DNA from: Monomorium pharaonis
Taxonomy: Eukaryota > Arthropoda > Insecta > Hymenoptera > Formicidae
NCBI RefSeq assembly: GCF_013373865.1
Contig: NC_050468.1
Coordinates: forward strand, 21,160,774-21,224,773
DNA: 64,000 nt
Direction of reading: 5' to 3'
Position 1 is the first letter of the stretch. Every line of letters starts with the position of its first letter. The translations under genes were made by a program, and so were the position numbers. Below the pieces are notes generated by a model. The model saw only the letters and a list, made by a program, of their open reading frames with translations. It was not told where the DNA came from and ran no database searches. Positions 37,401 through 51,120 of this stretch are shown in pieces.

Positions 37401-40066
37401 AATATATAAAAAATTATATAGATATGATATAAATATTTTATACTTATTAAAAATTGAATTAAGAGGGAGTTAGTTGCTGTATTGAGATATTACATATATT
37501 CCATTTCGATTAAAATTACAACAAATTAAATACATCTGTTTTTTAAGACTTTTAAATATTTTTTTTTTAGATAAAATTGATCTCAAGAATTCAAAGAAAA
37601 ACTTTTATTACAAATTTTTTAATTATAAAGAATATCTATAAAGAATATTTAATTCCTATCAGAAAGTGCATAATTCTGATTCTTGTATATCGTTGTTCAC
37701 ATCAACTTATTGGCATCTGTTCATTTACTTATACACACTCTTCGCATATCGACATAAGAAAGAAAATCTGTTCGAGAGAACAGCATATATAGACAGTACG
37801 CAGTGAACATAAGTAGTGATCGGCACTTTAATTTATACGAGTCGCAAAGATGGACGTTCGTCTATACATATCGCCGAGTGGGTGATTTTTAGTGAGTCAC
37901 GTAGCTCCTTTTACAAATATTTGCACTATCTTGCTGCCAATGAATCACTGTCAAAATTTATCGCGTTATCTGTTTTCGTTGCCGCAAAATTGATTGTTTT
38001 CCTACTTTTTATCTTTGGCTTTCCTTCTAGTTTCGCGCATTTTTATTCCCGAATTAAATATTATAATTTTGTTAAAATATATATATATTAATTCCGTCAG
38101 ATTAATTATAACTGCGTAACACATTGGCGGAGATTGTAATTGCAACGAACCATATTTTTCTTAGGTTTCTCTGTTTTTTAATGAGAAAATAAATAAAAAA
38201 TATTAACAGTTAATTATAGTAATTGTTAGAAAATTTACATCCAAGAAAATTGCATGGCGGATACAAATATAAATCTTGTTCATCGGTTTTGCATATTTTC
38301 ATGGAGAGCATCCGGAATTTCATGGTAGGAGCGGTAAGACAGCTTGGAAAGCTTGAACAAGAGTGACTCAATGTTTGCGACTTAAGATATATACCGTTCA
38401 TTATTGTGCACTTTTATGCCGTGTATAAACAGAATAATAATGATGATTATAGTAATTACGCATCCCGGTATTTCCTTCTATTTTAATCCGCTTTAGTTAA
38501 GTTTATCTTGCGTAAAGATACCACATTTGCGTATTTATGAGTAAAGTAACAAACATAAGTAACAATGTAACTCGAACAACAGCAATCATAAAAATTATCA
38601 AGAGGGGATAAAGTGCTTTCAATTTTTTTACTTAAAAAAATACGCGGTCTACCTTAAATGACTTGTGGACAAAATATTTGAATAACATTATGTACATTTA
38701 TTGTTTAATATAAATGCGTTTTTTTTAATTGAAATTTTTACATGTCTTCCGAGTGTTTTTTAATTATATCTAATATTGAGAAGATCGTGTTACGTATTGT
38801 TATGGAAGTTAATTGCGGAAAAGTGATAAAAATTTATGTGTCTTTCGTTAAAAATTCTTAACGCATAGCCGTATAATTACGCCCGTAACTTATTACTCTT
38901 ACGTCTACATTTTTTTTTGCAGTTTAGAATGACATGATTTTAAGTCTCATGTGCAACATGATATCTCTCTTTCTTCGCGAGAAGGAATTCTGAAAGATGA
39001 CAGCTCGTGAGACCCCGAATCTCGGGGCCCATTGATCGTCGCGATCGCGCACGGATGCCTGTTTCGCTGAAGCTCTTGAATAATTCATGCACGACCATGC
39101 GTCCTCGTCGTCGGTCAGTCTGGCGCGACTGTAATCCCCTTCTGTAAGCACAATGTCTGGTCTGGAGGCTCCGTAAAAAAGGCGCGCGATGATCGAGATG
39201 TGCATTACGTTTCTGCGCGGTTCTCACGTCGTATATATATATATTTTTCGTAAATTAAACAGAGAGTAAAACCGCGGTAAAGGTCGTCGACGTAAATCTG
39301 GACAACTAGATTATTATTTTTATTTTTTAATTTTTTTATATATATAATTCAAAATTGTGAAGTTTATTATGCACACGTGAATTGTAAAATGACATGTGAT
39401 TGTCGATGACAGAAGATTTTGAGATAAACAATGTATGTACGTGTTTCTTTTATATTTTAGTTTCAAAATTCAATTTCTTATTGATGTTAATTGATCGTAT
39501 TTTACGTGAAAAAATTTCTGTTTTAGCGTTATAACGATATAGATAGAAATTAAAATGTGTTTAACGTAGTTAAAATTAACTGTGGATATTATTAATTTAG
39601 AATTTTACGCTTTTTCATCTTAATAATGGCTTTCTATGAACGTTAGTATAAAGTATTTTTAGCGATGGCAATAGATAAAAATCGTGTGCTACCCTTTGAA
39701 CTTTCCACCATTTTTCCCTGCTAAGGAAACTTTAATTGCGCACTTATAAGCGGCATTACGCACTGTTACTCCAGCTACGATGAGGTAACAGCGCGCAATG
39801 AAGCACTGTATATTTATTTACTAAAACAAATCTCCGTTACGTATTCTACGTTAAAACTGCTTACTCTAGACAATAACTTATATTGTGATTAAAAACAGAA
39901 ACTATTACATTTTCTTTTATAGATAAATATGCATTTTTAGCGTCAATTATTTTATATAACTTAAAAGAAAAAAAAACTCGCGTGGATTCGCGTGAAAGAA
40001 ACACAGTAGATTTAAATGCTTGGCTGCGTCGTAAATACTAAGCAAAAAATAACATCGGAGGAAAGG

Positions 40067-40218
40067 CCGGAAAGTGCAAAGGGGAAGGGCATCAATCTCA
40101 AGGGCGGAGAAATAAAAATGTCGGATAGAATTACACTTTTCCATCTCCTTTCATTGTGCTCTCGTGTCATTTACGTAATCGCCCTTGAGATTTACCCCCT
40201 TCCTCTGCGTTTTTCCGG
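40067..40218. repeat. GC-rich imperfect palindrome, about 40-bp arms
   Basis: The left arm 40067-40106 (CCGGAAAGTGCAAAGGGGAA then AATCTCAAGGGCG) pairs with the right arm 40180-40218 (CGCCCTTGAGATTT ... TTTTTCCGG), with a few mismatches and a loop of about 73 bp. No target duplication was seen. Confidence 0.6.
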
Positions 40219-43200
40219 TTTTTTTCTTGCTGTTATTTTTTACTTGATATTTATCTTGTGCCAGATTTATCTTATAGGATATCGTTTCATTGATAAACAT
40301 CTTCTCTATAGTGTTACTCGGCAAATAGAAGAAGTGACGTGCGAATATACTATAAATAATATTTCTGAAGGCACGGATTAATTTATTAGCTTTTTTACTT
40401 TGCTTATTTGTATTTTTTATACTTTGAGCTTGATATGCAGACGTTTTTTTTCTGCTTGTTGGGTTTCGTGATATTTAAATCGAAAAGTAAATCTGAAACT
40501 TTTTAAACCAATTTATTTTACTATACAAATTTTAATTTGCATATTTTTATTAATTTATCTTTAATTTAATAAATAATAATTAATTTTTGTTCTTATTAAC
40601 GTTTGTAATTTTTAAATTAAAAAATAATTTTGAGATTGTTTTTAATTATTAGGTAGATTTTAATTTTGGTAAAGTAAATTGCTTCAAAAAGTTTTAGGTT
40701 TACTTTTCGATTTAAGCATCAAAAAATTATATATTATAAAAAATATAAAAACAAATTTGTCTCTATTATACGTTACAATGTTAGATCCGCATAAACATTT
40801 AATGTGCGACAGATAATTTATTTTCTCGATCTTCTCTGGAAATCATACACTTTCGCTAGAGATATTACGTGCTATTCCAACCTTTTAGATAGACTCTTTT
40901 TCTCGATAGAGTTGAGAGCTATGCCAGCAGGAGATAAAACAAGTTGCGGGTTCGTTAGACCCATTTGTCATCTTTCCCTAGGTTCTTGATGAGAACGTAA
41001 AAAGTGATATGACATGTATCGCAGAGCAGATTTTCATATCGCGTGTCTTAGCGCGATCTTATGCACGCACTGTTAGCTTCTTCTGCAACGCGGATGTGCA
41101 TGCTAGTAAATCTCGAAGTGCATAAAAATCCTTAAATAAAGTAATTTCTGCGTATTAGAAAAAACCCCGATATGTGACGATTAATTTTATATAATGGTGA
41201 TTTTATGACACAGGCCTGCAAAATTCTACTTTTTTTCTCCACCTTGGAAAAAAAGAGTCACGTCCTACAGTTTTTTATATGCCGAATCCAAATCCATAAA
41301 AAGAAATGTTCTATCACGTCAGGTTTATGAAAAACGTGGTTAAAACGTCTTAAAAGTGTATTTTTAACTATTTTGAAAATTCGTAACTGACGAATCTGAT
41401 ATGCGAGAGATTTGAAATTAATATTTGTATTTTAATATGAGAGTATTGATTTTCTTTTACGTCACGTTTTGTTTTTAAGGGTGAGTATAATCATACATCA
41501 TAATTGTCAAGTAAAACCGATTTGCAGTGTGATACCATTGCTGATAATAAAAATGTTAATAGTGGATTTATATATGTAAATAAAAAAATATTTATTAGAA
41601 TTACAAAGTTAGTTTTTTGGAAAATCGTTATTAAAAAAAAAAATCATTTAAATAAATAAAAAAAATTTTTGTTAGAAAAGAACATTTTTAGTCCTATGTA
41701 TTAAATCCATTATTGAAATGTTTATTGTAATAGTTTTGCAATGTAACAATTGTCATTTATTATTTAGTGAGTTTATTTATCAACCTCTGAAAACAAAGTG
41801 TAATTGCGACACCCGCCATAGATAATTCGATATTTTCTTATTAAAGTACAATATTCAAGTATTAATTTAATTTCTTTTCTAAAGAACATCAGTTACGAAG
41901 TTTTAAAATGCCTTAAAACTTTTTGGAAAGTTTCAACCTTATTTTTTTCACGTCAAGTAAAAACGTAATATAAATTATTTTTACTTCGAGTTTAGATTAT
42001 CAAAAATTATAAGAAACTTTTCTTGTTTTCCAAACCGCAAAATTAGATTTGCAGATTTGTGTAATTACTTACATTAATACTGTAATTTATTTGTATTATA
42101 TATTAATTTATAAGTCGTGATGCTGTGATATCATGATAAATCGTGTCTAATCAAATTCCGTAAGAACAAAACTCGCTTTGTTTTTACAGAATAAGTTTCT
42201 ACATTTCTATTATGTTTCTACATATTATTTAAATATTTTTGTAATTTTATTATAAATATTTTTTATCAATTTTCTTAACTACGATATTCGTTTTATAAAA
42301 AAGAAAGAAACAACGGAAATGCGAGCTATTTAAGATTCACCGGCATTGAATGCAAGTAATTTTATCGAAAGATAATTCCAGCTGGTAAATCGTGCAAACC
42401 TGTTTAACTGGGAATCAATGATACTTCTATCGGAAACTCGTGAATAGTCTTTGTTTATTAAGCGACACAGATGAATTCCAGACTGTCCCCTCCCCAAGGT
42501 TTCTCTCTGTGAACGTATTAGCGTATTTATACGGCATTTACTCGCGTTTTGCATGGACGAGCTGGCAAATCGGAGCATACATATATGCATACGTACGACA
42601 ATCGTAACGAAGGTCAATGCACTGATGATGTCAGCTGACATGTGTATGAATAACGTGACATCGGCATGTGTGGCGTTTATCACGAATGCACTATGCACTA
42701 TGATACGCGTTGGTATCCGGGTATCCAGGTATTTTGGACATCATCCAAACATATCTGTACATTCGATGTATCTAGTAATAATTATAAAATGGGATATTTA
42801 AATCTTGAGGTATCCTCTTTGAGATTTTTTTATTCAGTTACTCTATTACGTAAAAGCATAAGGGAAAAATTAGTTATTACGAAAGATGATTTCTAATAAA
42901 ACTCATTAAAATCTTATTTAGATTAATATTTAATTAATTTTTCCATAATATGTGTAATATAATATACGTATAATAATGAGATATAAAATAACTGTCGATA
43001 TATGTATATATAATATTAGTGGCTAATATACATGAATATTCATAACAACGATGCTGCTTTCGAAGAGTTTGTCGGCTTATTCTTTCACACTCTAAAAATT
43101 TTGATAGTTTGATCATTCTGAAAAGAGTTATTGAGAGGGACTAAGAGAAATTCTCCCTGCTTTTACGTCATTGATATGCATGATATAAGAGTTCGATGCA

Positions 43201-43899
43201 CTTAGAATATTGATGTTTTCCTCGCAAGTCTCCCGAGCTTCCTAAGTCCGTCGCGCATTAGCAATACTGCATTTGTTCGCAAATTATACGAAAATATTTT
43301 CGCGTGAGGAGAACTAACAACTGTTATTACGCACCCGACATACTCGGCCACAAATAAAAATAACTAGTAACATCGAAACACACCGCAAAGTCATTCTATC
43401 TATCTTGTAATCTTAGATACAACACGACCTAGTTTTGCCTACCCTACGGGCATGTAACCGCGATTTCAATCATACGAGACCGGTTGACGCAGATGATTAA
43501 TGCGTCGCATGCTCTCCCCTTGACAGTGAAAAAAATTGAGAAACGATTCATGTAACGAGATCTCGAAGGAACGGTCTATTAGGATGGTGCGCGATGAGTC
43601 ATTGTTTGCAATAGGGTAGTTAAAATTATGTTATGAATAGGAACGCTTTGTAATAAAAGAATTTGTATTTTAAATATGTAGAATTAATATTTAAATATGT
43701 CGATACTCTTAAATTATGTAAAAATATTTATAATAAGTCATTAAAAAAAAGTATTATTCCTGATTATTCTAGTTAAAAAATATCGGACATGATTGATTAA
43801 TGTTGAAGCAGATAATCGTTCTAATTTAATTGTTCTTTTTATTTTTGATTTTTATAAGCCACATTAGTTCTCAATATTCGTTATTTTATAATTAAAAAT

Positions 43900-43912
43900 A
43901 CACACACACACG

Positions 43913-43945
<33 letters not shown>

Positions 43946-43946
43946 C
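43900..43946. repeat. (CA)n-(TA)n microsatellite
   Basis: About 20 CA units with one CG interruption, followed by a short TA run, in the large ssh intron. Confidence 0.9.
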
Positions 43947-44320
43947 CAGAAATTCTATTATAAAGACATCAAGTATTTAAAACGCTTCGATTTTCTGTCT
44001 AAAATTGATTATTCATGCGCAATCGTCGAGTAACAACTAATCAAATAGATATCTAGGTTATTTTGTTATATATATGTAAGTTATAATATATTTATAAAGT
44101 AGCAGCGATAGTAACTGGTGCAGTGGGTCAACGGTAACAGATGTTGTAAGAAAATAAGAGCATTGCAGTAACTTTTTTAGGCAACCTTATTTATGAAAAT
44201 ATTTATTCGTATGTAATACTTCATATTTTCATATTTGCATCTCAATCTCTGATTCGAGTATTGATTCACCTATTTGTTGCTGTTTTCACGCGTGAAAAAT
44301 TGACTTTAAACAGATATATA

Positions 44321-44571
44321 CGGAGAGAATTTTTTCTTAAAATTTACATTTAAAATCTGGTAATTGTGGAATAATGTGTCACCTCGAGGAATTTTATTAT
44401 ACTCTTCTTAGTGAAATTTATTATACTTTTAGTAAATTTTACTAAAAGTATAGTAAAATTTGCTATACTTTTAGTAAATTTTACTAAAAAGTATAGTAAA
44501 ATTTCACGAGGTCATACATTATCCCATAATTACCAAATTTTGAGGATAAATTTTAAGAGAAAATTCTCTCC
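44321..44571. mobile_element. Long near-perfect foldback element
   Basis: The termini CGGAGAGAATTTTTTCTTAA and the inverted CGGAGAGAATTTTCTCTTAA frame about 251 bp whose two halves are inverted copies nearly throughout (TGGTAATTGTGG/CCATAATTACCA, CACCTCG/CGAGGTC). The centre holds two tandem copies of a palindrome built from TATACTTTTAGTAAA, near 44422 and 44464. Confidence 0.75.
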
Positions 44572-45146
44572 GGGTAGAAACACCACTTGTCAATCGATCG
44601 AACATCGGTAGATATTTTTTATTATTTGATATTTTCGAATAAAAGTGAGATATTAGAAATTGGGAGGAAATCTCGATAAATGTTTGCTATTGATTGTCGG
44701 AAATTTAGATAAGCCGCGAATGGATAACCCGTTGTTACAAATATGGAAATGCGTTACCGTTTTTGAATCTCGCGATTAGAATGTACTCGTTGCCTTTCGA
44801 TCTGTTTGTGCGATTGGCTATCATGCCCTTAGGCGCTGTACAATTGGCTCTCTCGTTACGGACAATTGCTATAATACTACGTACGTCATGTAACACGCAT
44901 ATGCATTTCTGTAAATACACTCGATGGCATAACGTAATAACACCGAGGTGAACAGGATTGCTCACTGATTAAGGAGTACTTAGCACCATTAAACCCACGG
45001 TTTATACATGATGTTCTAAGTAAATATCTTTTTAATTTTTAATGCAAATGCGATAAAAAATTTGGGTAGAACACGATCGAGCCAGACGTGACATTGGTTG
45101 ACGTTGCTGTCATGGCCAGATCATAATTCAGAAGATATTTTTTATC

Positions 45147-45361
45147 TATACCGAGTAAAATAGTTAATTTGATTAAAATTTTTAATTTGATCAAATTTCT
45201 TCTGTTCAAATATTTATATATTTTAATTTCAAATATATAAATATTTGAATTTAAGTATTTCATGTATTTTTAAATTAAAGACATAAGTACTTCAACTGAA
45301 AGAGTTTAACCAAGTGGAAAAATTTAGTCAAATTAAACTTTTTACTTTTTTTTATCGTACA
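45147..45361. mobile_element. AT-rich foldback element, family A copy 2
   Basis: The left end TATACCGAGTAAAA and TTAATTTGATTAAAATTT pair with the right arm AAATTTAGTCAAATTAAA ... TATCGTA. Inner TTCAAATATTTATATA blocks are also inverted. Non-coding. Confidence 0.5.
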
Positions 45362-46152
45362 ATAATTACACACATATTACAACAATTACCACATATTTTT
45401 TATACGCCGAATAACATATCAAAACTCAATAATTTATTCAAGGATTTATTCAGCGAAACATATATTTTCTGTCAACGTTTTTCACAAAATCTATATAATG
45501 CACGTATATACTTTTTTTCTAAATCTATATATATACTATTATTCTGTCGCCATAATTAAAATGTGTGAAATAATTATAAAAATTTAATTGTGAAAGATTT
45601 CGGAAAATCAAGCGATGAGTAGACGAACGGGTAAAACTTTACTTAATATTTTTAATCTGGAAGAAAATCTGTTTCAATAAAATTTAATTTGTGATATACA
45701 CCTATGTTTGTTGCGTACATCGATATGTCTGATTAATAAAATTTTAAATTAGCAGTTTGATTCTTGTTAAAGAAAAGTTTTTCTAAATTGGCTAAACAAC
45801 CGTCAAATAAAATGATATAATTTTCAGACACTTGATTTCTTTTTTCTTTAATAATGTTCCAAGTAGATACGTATGTAAATACAGTTCGCATATATGAAAT
45901 GTTCAGGTCAATGATTTCATGAGGGCGAAACGCATGACGGCAAATTGCCAAGGTCTCCTCTGCGTTTTCTGTAATTACTTCGTTCTAAAAACTCAAGGAA
46001 AAAATTGAAAACACACTGGCCGACAGGCCGCCATGTAATCATTAATATTGCAATGTGCATGTGCGCGCGCGTTTGTGTGTGTGCGCGCGGTATGTTTATT
46101 AGAAAAAATTTTTTACTATATTGAAACGCCATTTTGTCAATGAAAAGCATTC

Positions 46153-46256
46153 CCATGTAGCACAAAAATTGCAGTTACGCTACACCAATGTTGCAACAAG
46201 GTTGCAAAATTGCAGCAATATTGCTACCATGTAATTGCAATTTTTGTGCTATGTGG
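46153..46256. mobile_element. Small foldback element with TAGCACAAAAATTGCA arms
   Basis: CATGTAGCACAAAAATTGCA on the left is mirrored by TGCAATTTTTGTGCTATGTG on the right in about 104 bp. The interior repeats GTTGCAA/TTGCAAC pieces. No coding capacity. Confidence 0.6.
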
Positions 46257-46429
46257 ATTGTGCGTACAATTTCTTCAACTCAAACCGAGATCTTTTAATT
46301 GAATAAAAATTATCGTAAGATTTTTAAATAGAAAGAGCTAATAGGTATGCATAAAAAAATGCACATTGTGATATGCACCCCACTGAAAACTGTATGTTGG
46401 TTACTCAGTTTGGTACAGAGAAACTCCTC

Positions 46430-46632
46430 ATTGCGGTGTGCGCGCCTTCTCTCGATCGACCGAGAAGCCGCCACGGGTGTACGCGAGGTCGGGATGGTGG
46501 GGCGTCGGCCGGCGTGGGGCGATCGGAGCCGGAGCTGGTGCGGAGAGGGAAGAAAAAGAGGATCCCTTTGCGGCCGCCTGCGCCTGCTCCGAGCCTCCAG
46601 TTGCCTCGCGACTCTGCATCGATGAGAGTCGA

Positions 46633-46663
<31 letters not shown>

Positions 46664-46948
46664 CTGCGGCGTGAAACGCCTCTCGCTTTCGCCCGCGCGG
46701 ATGCGTGACCCGGGGCGCGAAGTGGAACACACAGTGCTCTCGGAGTCATCGCCGTACGCCTTTGTCGCGCCCGTCATGTACGAGACGACGTCTCGGGGAT
46801 GCGCGACCGGCGGCGAGCTTTAAATGTTATGTGCCGCGCGGTGGTAAATTGATGGGGGCGAGCGGCTAGCCTCCCCCCCCCCCCCGCGCCGAGATATACC
46901 GCGTCGGTCCAAGTGTGTGCGAAGTGTGTCCTGTGCGAATTGACTTCA
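46430..46948 (+). promoter_or_regulatory. CpG island and 5' UTR of a candidate first exon
   Basis: An isolated CpG-dense island with (CGT)n at about 46637-46665 and a C tract at about 46873-46885, in AT-rich surroundings. Composition matches the ssh promoter island. Long reading frames on both strands here are rich in Arg, Ser and Ala, as expected from CpG-rich triplet repeats, and I do not call them genes. Confidence 0.55.
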
Positions 46949-47031
46949 ATGGTCTTCGAGAACATCGAGATGAGGAACCCTGCGGGGTTCCTGCTCGAGG
47001 ATGCCAGGCACGGATACATCCAGTACATCAG
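46949..47031 (+). CDS. Candidate first coding exon (possible alternative ssh start)
   Basis: An ATG at 46949 is the first in a frame closed by TGA at 46850. It opens 27 codons plus two bases, beginning MVFENIEMRNPAGF and ending RHGYIQYI, then donor GTACTT at 47032. I do not recognise the protein. It lies just after a CpG island and ends with AG in the same phase as ssh exon 2 (31209). It could therefore splice in frame to ssh exon 3, giving an alternative N-terminus, or start an unrelated gene running right. The ATG context is modest (T at -3, G at +4). Confidence 0.4.
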
Positions 47032-50000
47032 GTACTTTTTTTTTTCCCTTTCGTTTCCGGCGTGCCATATTCGCCCGACAATCGAGGGATAATCGAGCCG
47101 GCGTGAATCCGGCTTTACCTGAAATGTTCCTTGAAAACCGGTAAAAAGTTCGGAGAGAAAATTAGGGGATCGGATGTTTCGACGCCGGTGTCTTAAATCG
47201 TTTGCCGGATCGAAATTGTTTACGTTACGCGGGCTGTGATTGAGAAAGGGACGTTGAACCGCTCATCCGAGATTAGGATGGAATCGAGCGACGCGGCAGT
47301 TTGGCCTAATTGTGATAAGATGTCATGTGGAGTACGCGTGAATGTCCGCGTTGTTATTGCGGGATTCGCGTCGCGAACGTCGATCCGTTTTGTCGCAAAT
47401 GCCTTTTGTGAATCTTTACGAGCATCCCGACGAATACGCTATGCAAATTGATCTCGCAGAAAATGTTAAATATTTAACAACGTGCGCCATGATTTATGTT
47501 ACAATATCCATCTCCTCTCGACGCTCCCGGTCTTAACCACACGTCAGTGTTTATTTATGTAGAACTGTCAATAACGCCATTAATGTAAACGGTTGTACAA
47601 ATGGAAAAATACAAGCGTATGAGGGCATTCGGTATTTCGCATTTAGCAATTTTGCACTTGACGTTTGATTGTTATTAATTAATTGTTTCTGATAAGTTTG
47701 GGGATATATGTGTCACATGTCAAAGTGTTACTAAAAATTTTTAACTTTTATAGATTACATTCTATAATATTATACACGCGTTTTAGTACCTGTGTCAAAT
47801 TTAAGCCTAATTCTATTTATAAATAGAGAAAATAGCATTACGAATTACATTAAACTTTTTACATATCTAATAAAACTCTAATAAATATATTTATGCAAAG
47901 GTCTATTTGGATCCACTTACTCGTTAAAATTTATTTACCTAAAACCGCAACAAAATAGGGCAAGCATTTTCGCTGCATAAACTATTAACCAAATATTTTC
48001 AATACTAAAATTTTTGTAATTGATTACGAAAGAAAAAAAAAAAAATTAAGGAGACTTTTAGTTTATAATTTCGATAACTTTTAGCTGTATAGAGCTAAAA
48101 TATCCTTAAAATATCTAGTCTTAGAAACTTTTACTGCACATCAGTTTTCTGATCATCATGTTTACGTAAAATGTTTCTTAAAAAGAACCTTAGAATTATA
48201 CTTCAATATTTTTCGAAGAAAGTCTTATTTTTTATTTAAATTTTTAAAATAGAAAGATTAGATATATTAAGGCTTATTATTGTTTATAATTTTACCGCGA
48301 AAGAAAATTTGAGACAAAGCATTTTTTCCGTAGATTTCTAAAAAAATGATGTGTAAATTATTTTAATTTGATAGAATTAATCTAGATGATGTTCGATATG
48401 AGGAATAAATATCTAACAAATCGTGTTTAACTGTAGCTGTAATAATTAATGAACTTCCTGTGTGAGTTGCATATATGTATATATGTTGTTGTATATTTAT
48501 GTACGTATAACGTTGGATTGTTGTAAAACGGAGTTGTAAATTAGACATTTTCGAAGTATAGTAAAGCAGGTATCGAATGAATATTGTTCGCATAAAGGAA
48601 GTCCATGTGAATGATCTAATCCGAAGGTACGATCGATAATACGCCTTAATCCCACCAGCGTAGCGAAGTCATTGCTTATTTTGCGGCATAAGCTTAAAAG
48701 ATTATTGTGGATTATAACGGAGAATTCCTTCGGATGCAAATGTGTATCAGGTAACAAAAGTAATCACGAGTGGTATGTTAGAGCAAACCATTATTTGACA
48801 ATAAATTACCTCATAAGAATAACGCTACTCAAATAGAATATCTCTCTGAAGTGGCTAAATTTTTAAAATATTGGTATGAAACGAGAAAAATATTTGAGTC
48901 TAAACATATGTATAAACACATAAATTTGTAACATAAAGTTATTACTAATATCACGTAGATTGAAAGTGTAACGGCACATTTTACAACATAACATTATATT
49001 AATCTTTTATGTACATAAAACATTTTTAATCAACATAGGTGGGTGCAGTTCTTAAATTGCTTTTTACTATATTACTTCATTTTAGTATGTAGAAACGATT
49101 GAGAGAACTTGTTGTGAATGATGTCAGACTTCGGCATAATTGGATGCAGACTAAAAAGATTATTTGCGACTTTTTTTAAATTGTCTTTTTCACCGTGAAC
49201 TTTCTGGTTGACCGACGAATACTTAGCTGACCGTTAGGAAATAACGGTTTATAGAAAACAACAAATCTTTTTTTATCGATAAGTACAGTAGCGATATCTG
49301 GAATATCCGCAACGTTACATTATGTAATTAACTGTTTGTTGCATGATGTGCATGATATTATTTCTTTATATATTGATTCGATAATTACGCACACATTACA
49401 TATATTTCGAAGAATAAAAAAATTAATAAGAACAACGCGACAATAAAGCAATAAAAACGATGATATATTTCTGAGAACGTAGGTGTTTGTTATTAAAGGC
49501 TTAACTTTAATAATTTACGATGAAAAATCATATATTTTGTAAGTTTTGGTTACTATTGTTAAAACGAATTCAAGAATATTCTGTGTGGATATTTTCTTTA
49601 TTTCCCCTTTAAATAATGACTTCGTTTTTCTTCTTTGTTATTAAATTATATTTTCGCGTGTTTTTCGCACGAAATGCAGTTTTTGCAAAAAGTGATTCTG
49701 CAACGAGAATTAATTAAAAGATCAGGAATTACGCAGAAAAGATACTCCTCGTACCGTTAGCGATGGTCCAGTTTAAGATGGTGGGATACTTGGCAACGCA
49801 GCCTTCACCGGCATACGAACCGTACTCTTTGTTTCTTTTTCCGAACCGCAAAGGTTCCTAACCGATTCTCCGTCTACAACAGACTCCAGCTCAAAATGCC
49901 AATCTTGGTGAACTATTCAGTTATGAGGAATTGCAGTCGAATAGTTGGTATATTCAAAGAAAAATAGTTATTTAAATTAGTTGAGTAACTTGTTTGCCAT

Positions 50001-51120
50001 AAGTAAAGCCATAAAAATTTAAGTTAAATTGTAACGAGAGATCTAATTTAATAGGCAAGTTGTTCTTACAAATAAAAAATATAAAGAATAGTAAATATAT
50101 AAATATATTTGAAATTGTTTTAGCGTCATATTTATTATAATCATTTTTAATAATTTTAAATAATATTAAATATAATATCAAAGAAAATGAAAATAGTGAT
50201 ATAATTGACAGTTGAACCTCGCAAAAGAATAGTTAAGAATTTCTGAACTTTTATTGTAAGAATTATAATAATAAAAAGACAATGTAAATGACTTTATGCT
50301 ATTGTTAAGTTGATCTCTAATGCATGAGAAGCTTGCGTTTTTCTCTGAAGAATGTTTCAAACATTGAAAGTTAAGAATTTGTAAACAATTTATCATAAAC
50401 CATAATAATGGATTTTGTTATTTTAATGTTAGAAGAGCTGATCGCGCTAATTGAAACATAGAAGAATTCTCGGAATACAATTTATTAAAAAAGCAAAATT
50501 TATCGAGCAAAAATTAAAAGTTCTTGTTCGACAACATATGTAGCCGAATATTAACGCGGCGAGTGTTAAGCGGGTGCCATGTGTTTCTTAAAAGCAGTGC
50601 TCCTTTGTCAGCATCAGCTGACTCGGAATATCAGCTGCGCGCTTTTGTATGGGCGAGGTGAGAAAGGGAACCTGATTGTTTGTCAAGAAAGGTCGGCATG
50701 GGAAAAAGTTTGGCTCCTATACAATCCATAAATATGCTCAGAGACGTTCATTACAGTATTACGTGCGTGGTACGAACGTTGCTTATTCGAATGGAAAGGG
50801 GTATTATTTAGTAATATTTATGTTGAAGAAAAAATAATCACTCATATACAATATTTTTGACAAGGCATCGTACACTACTTTAGTTTATTTAATTTACTGT
50901 TTGATATTTATATACCTTATTCATGTTAAATAACAAAGTTTTAAGACTTTTTTGTCTTTAACAAATTAGTAATTTGTGATACGTGCGTTGTTAAATGAAT
51001 ATGTATGAAATTGGACGTACAGATATGTAATTGCGTTTATAATATATTGTTCTAAAAAAAAAATCTTTACATAATTTACAGTTTATAGAATTTTATTTAT
51101 AATCTTATATGTCGTACAGA

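Larger units (their letters stand above)
31210..46430 (+). other. Slingshot intron 2, left part
   Basis: No coding exon was recognised. GC-richer patches lie at about 31450-32080, 32740-33430, 35700-36310 and 38930-39240, within otherwise AT-rich DNA. Reading frames in them resemble no family I know and probably reflect composition. Repeats inside are listed separately: AT-rich foldbacks at 34329 and 45147, a palindrome at 40067-40218, (CA)n at 43900, and foldbacks at 44321 and 46153. Confidence 0.5.

Noticed and set aside
40016..40381. 121-residue plus-strand frame with a hydrophobic segment
   Set aside because: It overlaps the inverted repeat at 40067-40218, and the hydrophobic part comes from T-rich sequence; no homology recognised.
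46310..46777. 155-residue Arg/Ser-rich minus-strand frame and several overlapping frames at the CpG island
   Set aside because: Frames open on both strands at once, are dominated by translated CGT/GTC repeats and match no family; they reflect composition.
48497..48757. 86-residue minus-strand frame with protein-like composition
   Set aside because: No recognised domain, splice context or promoter; kept as background.
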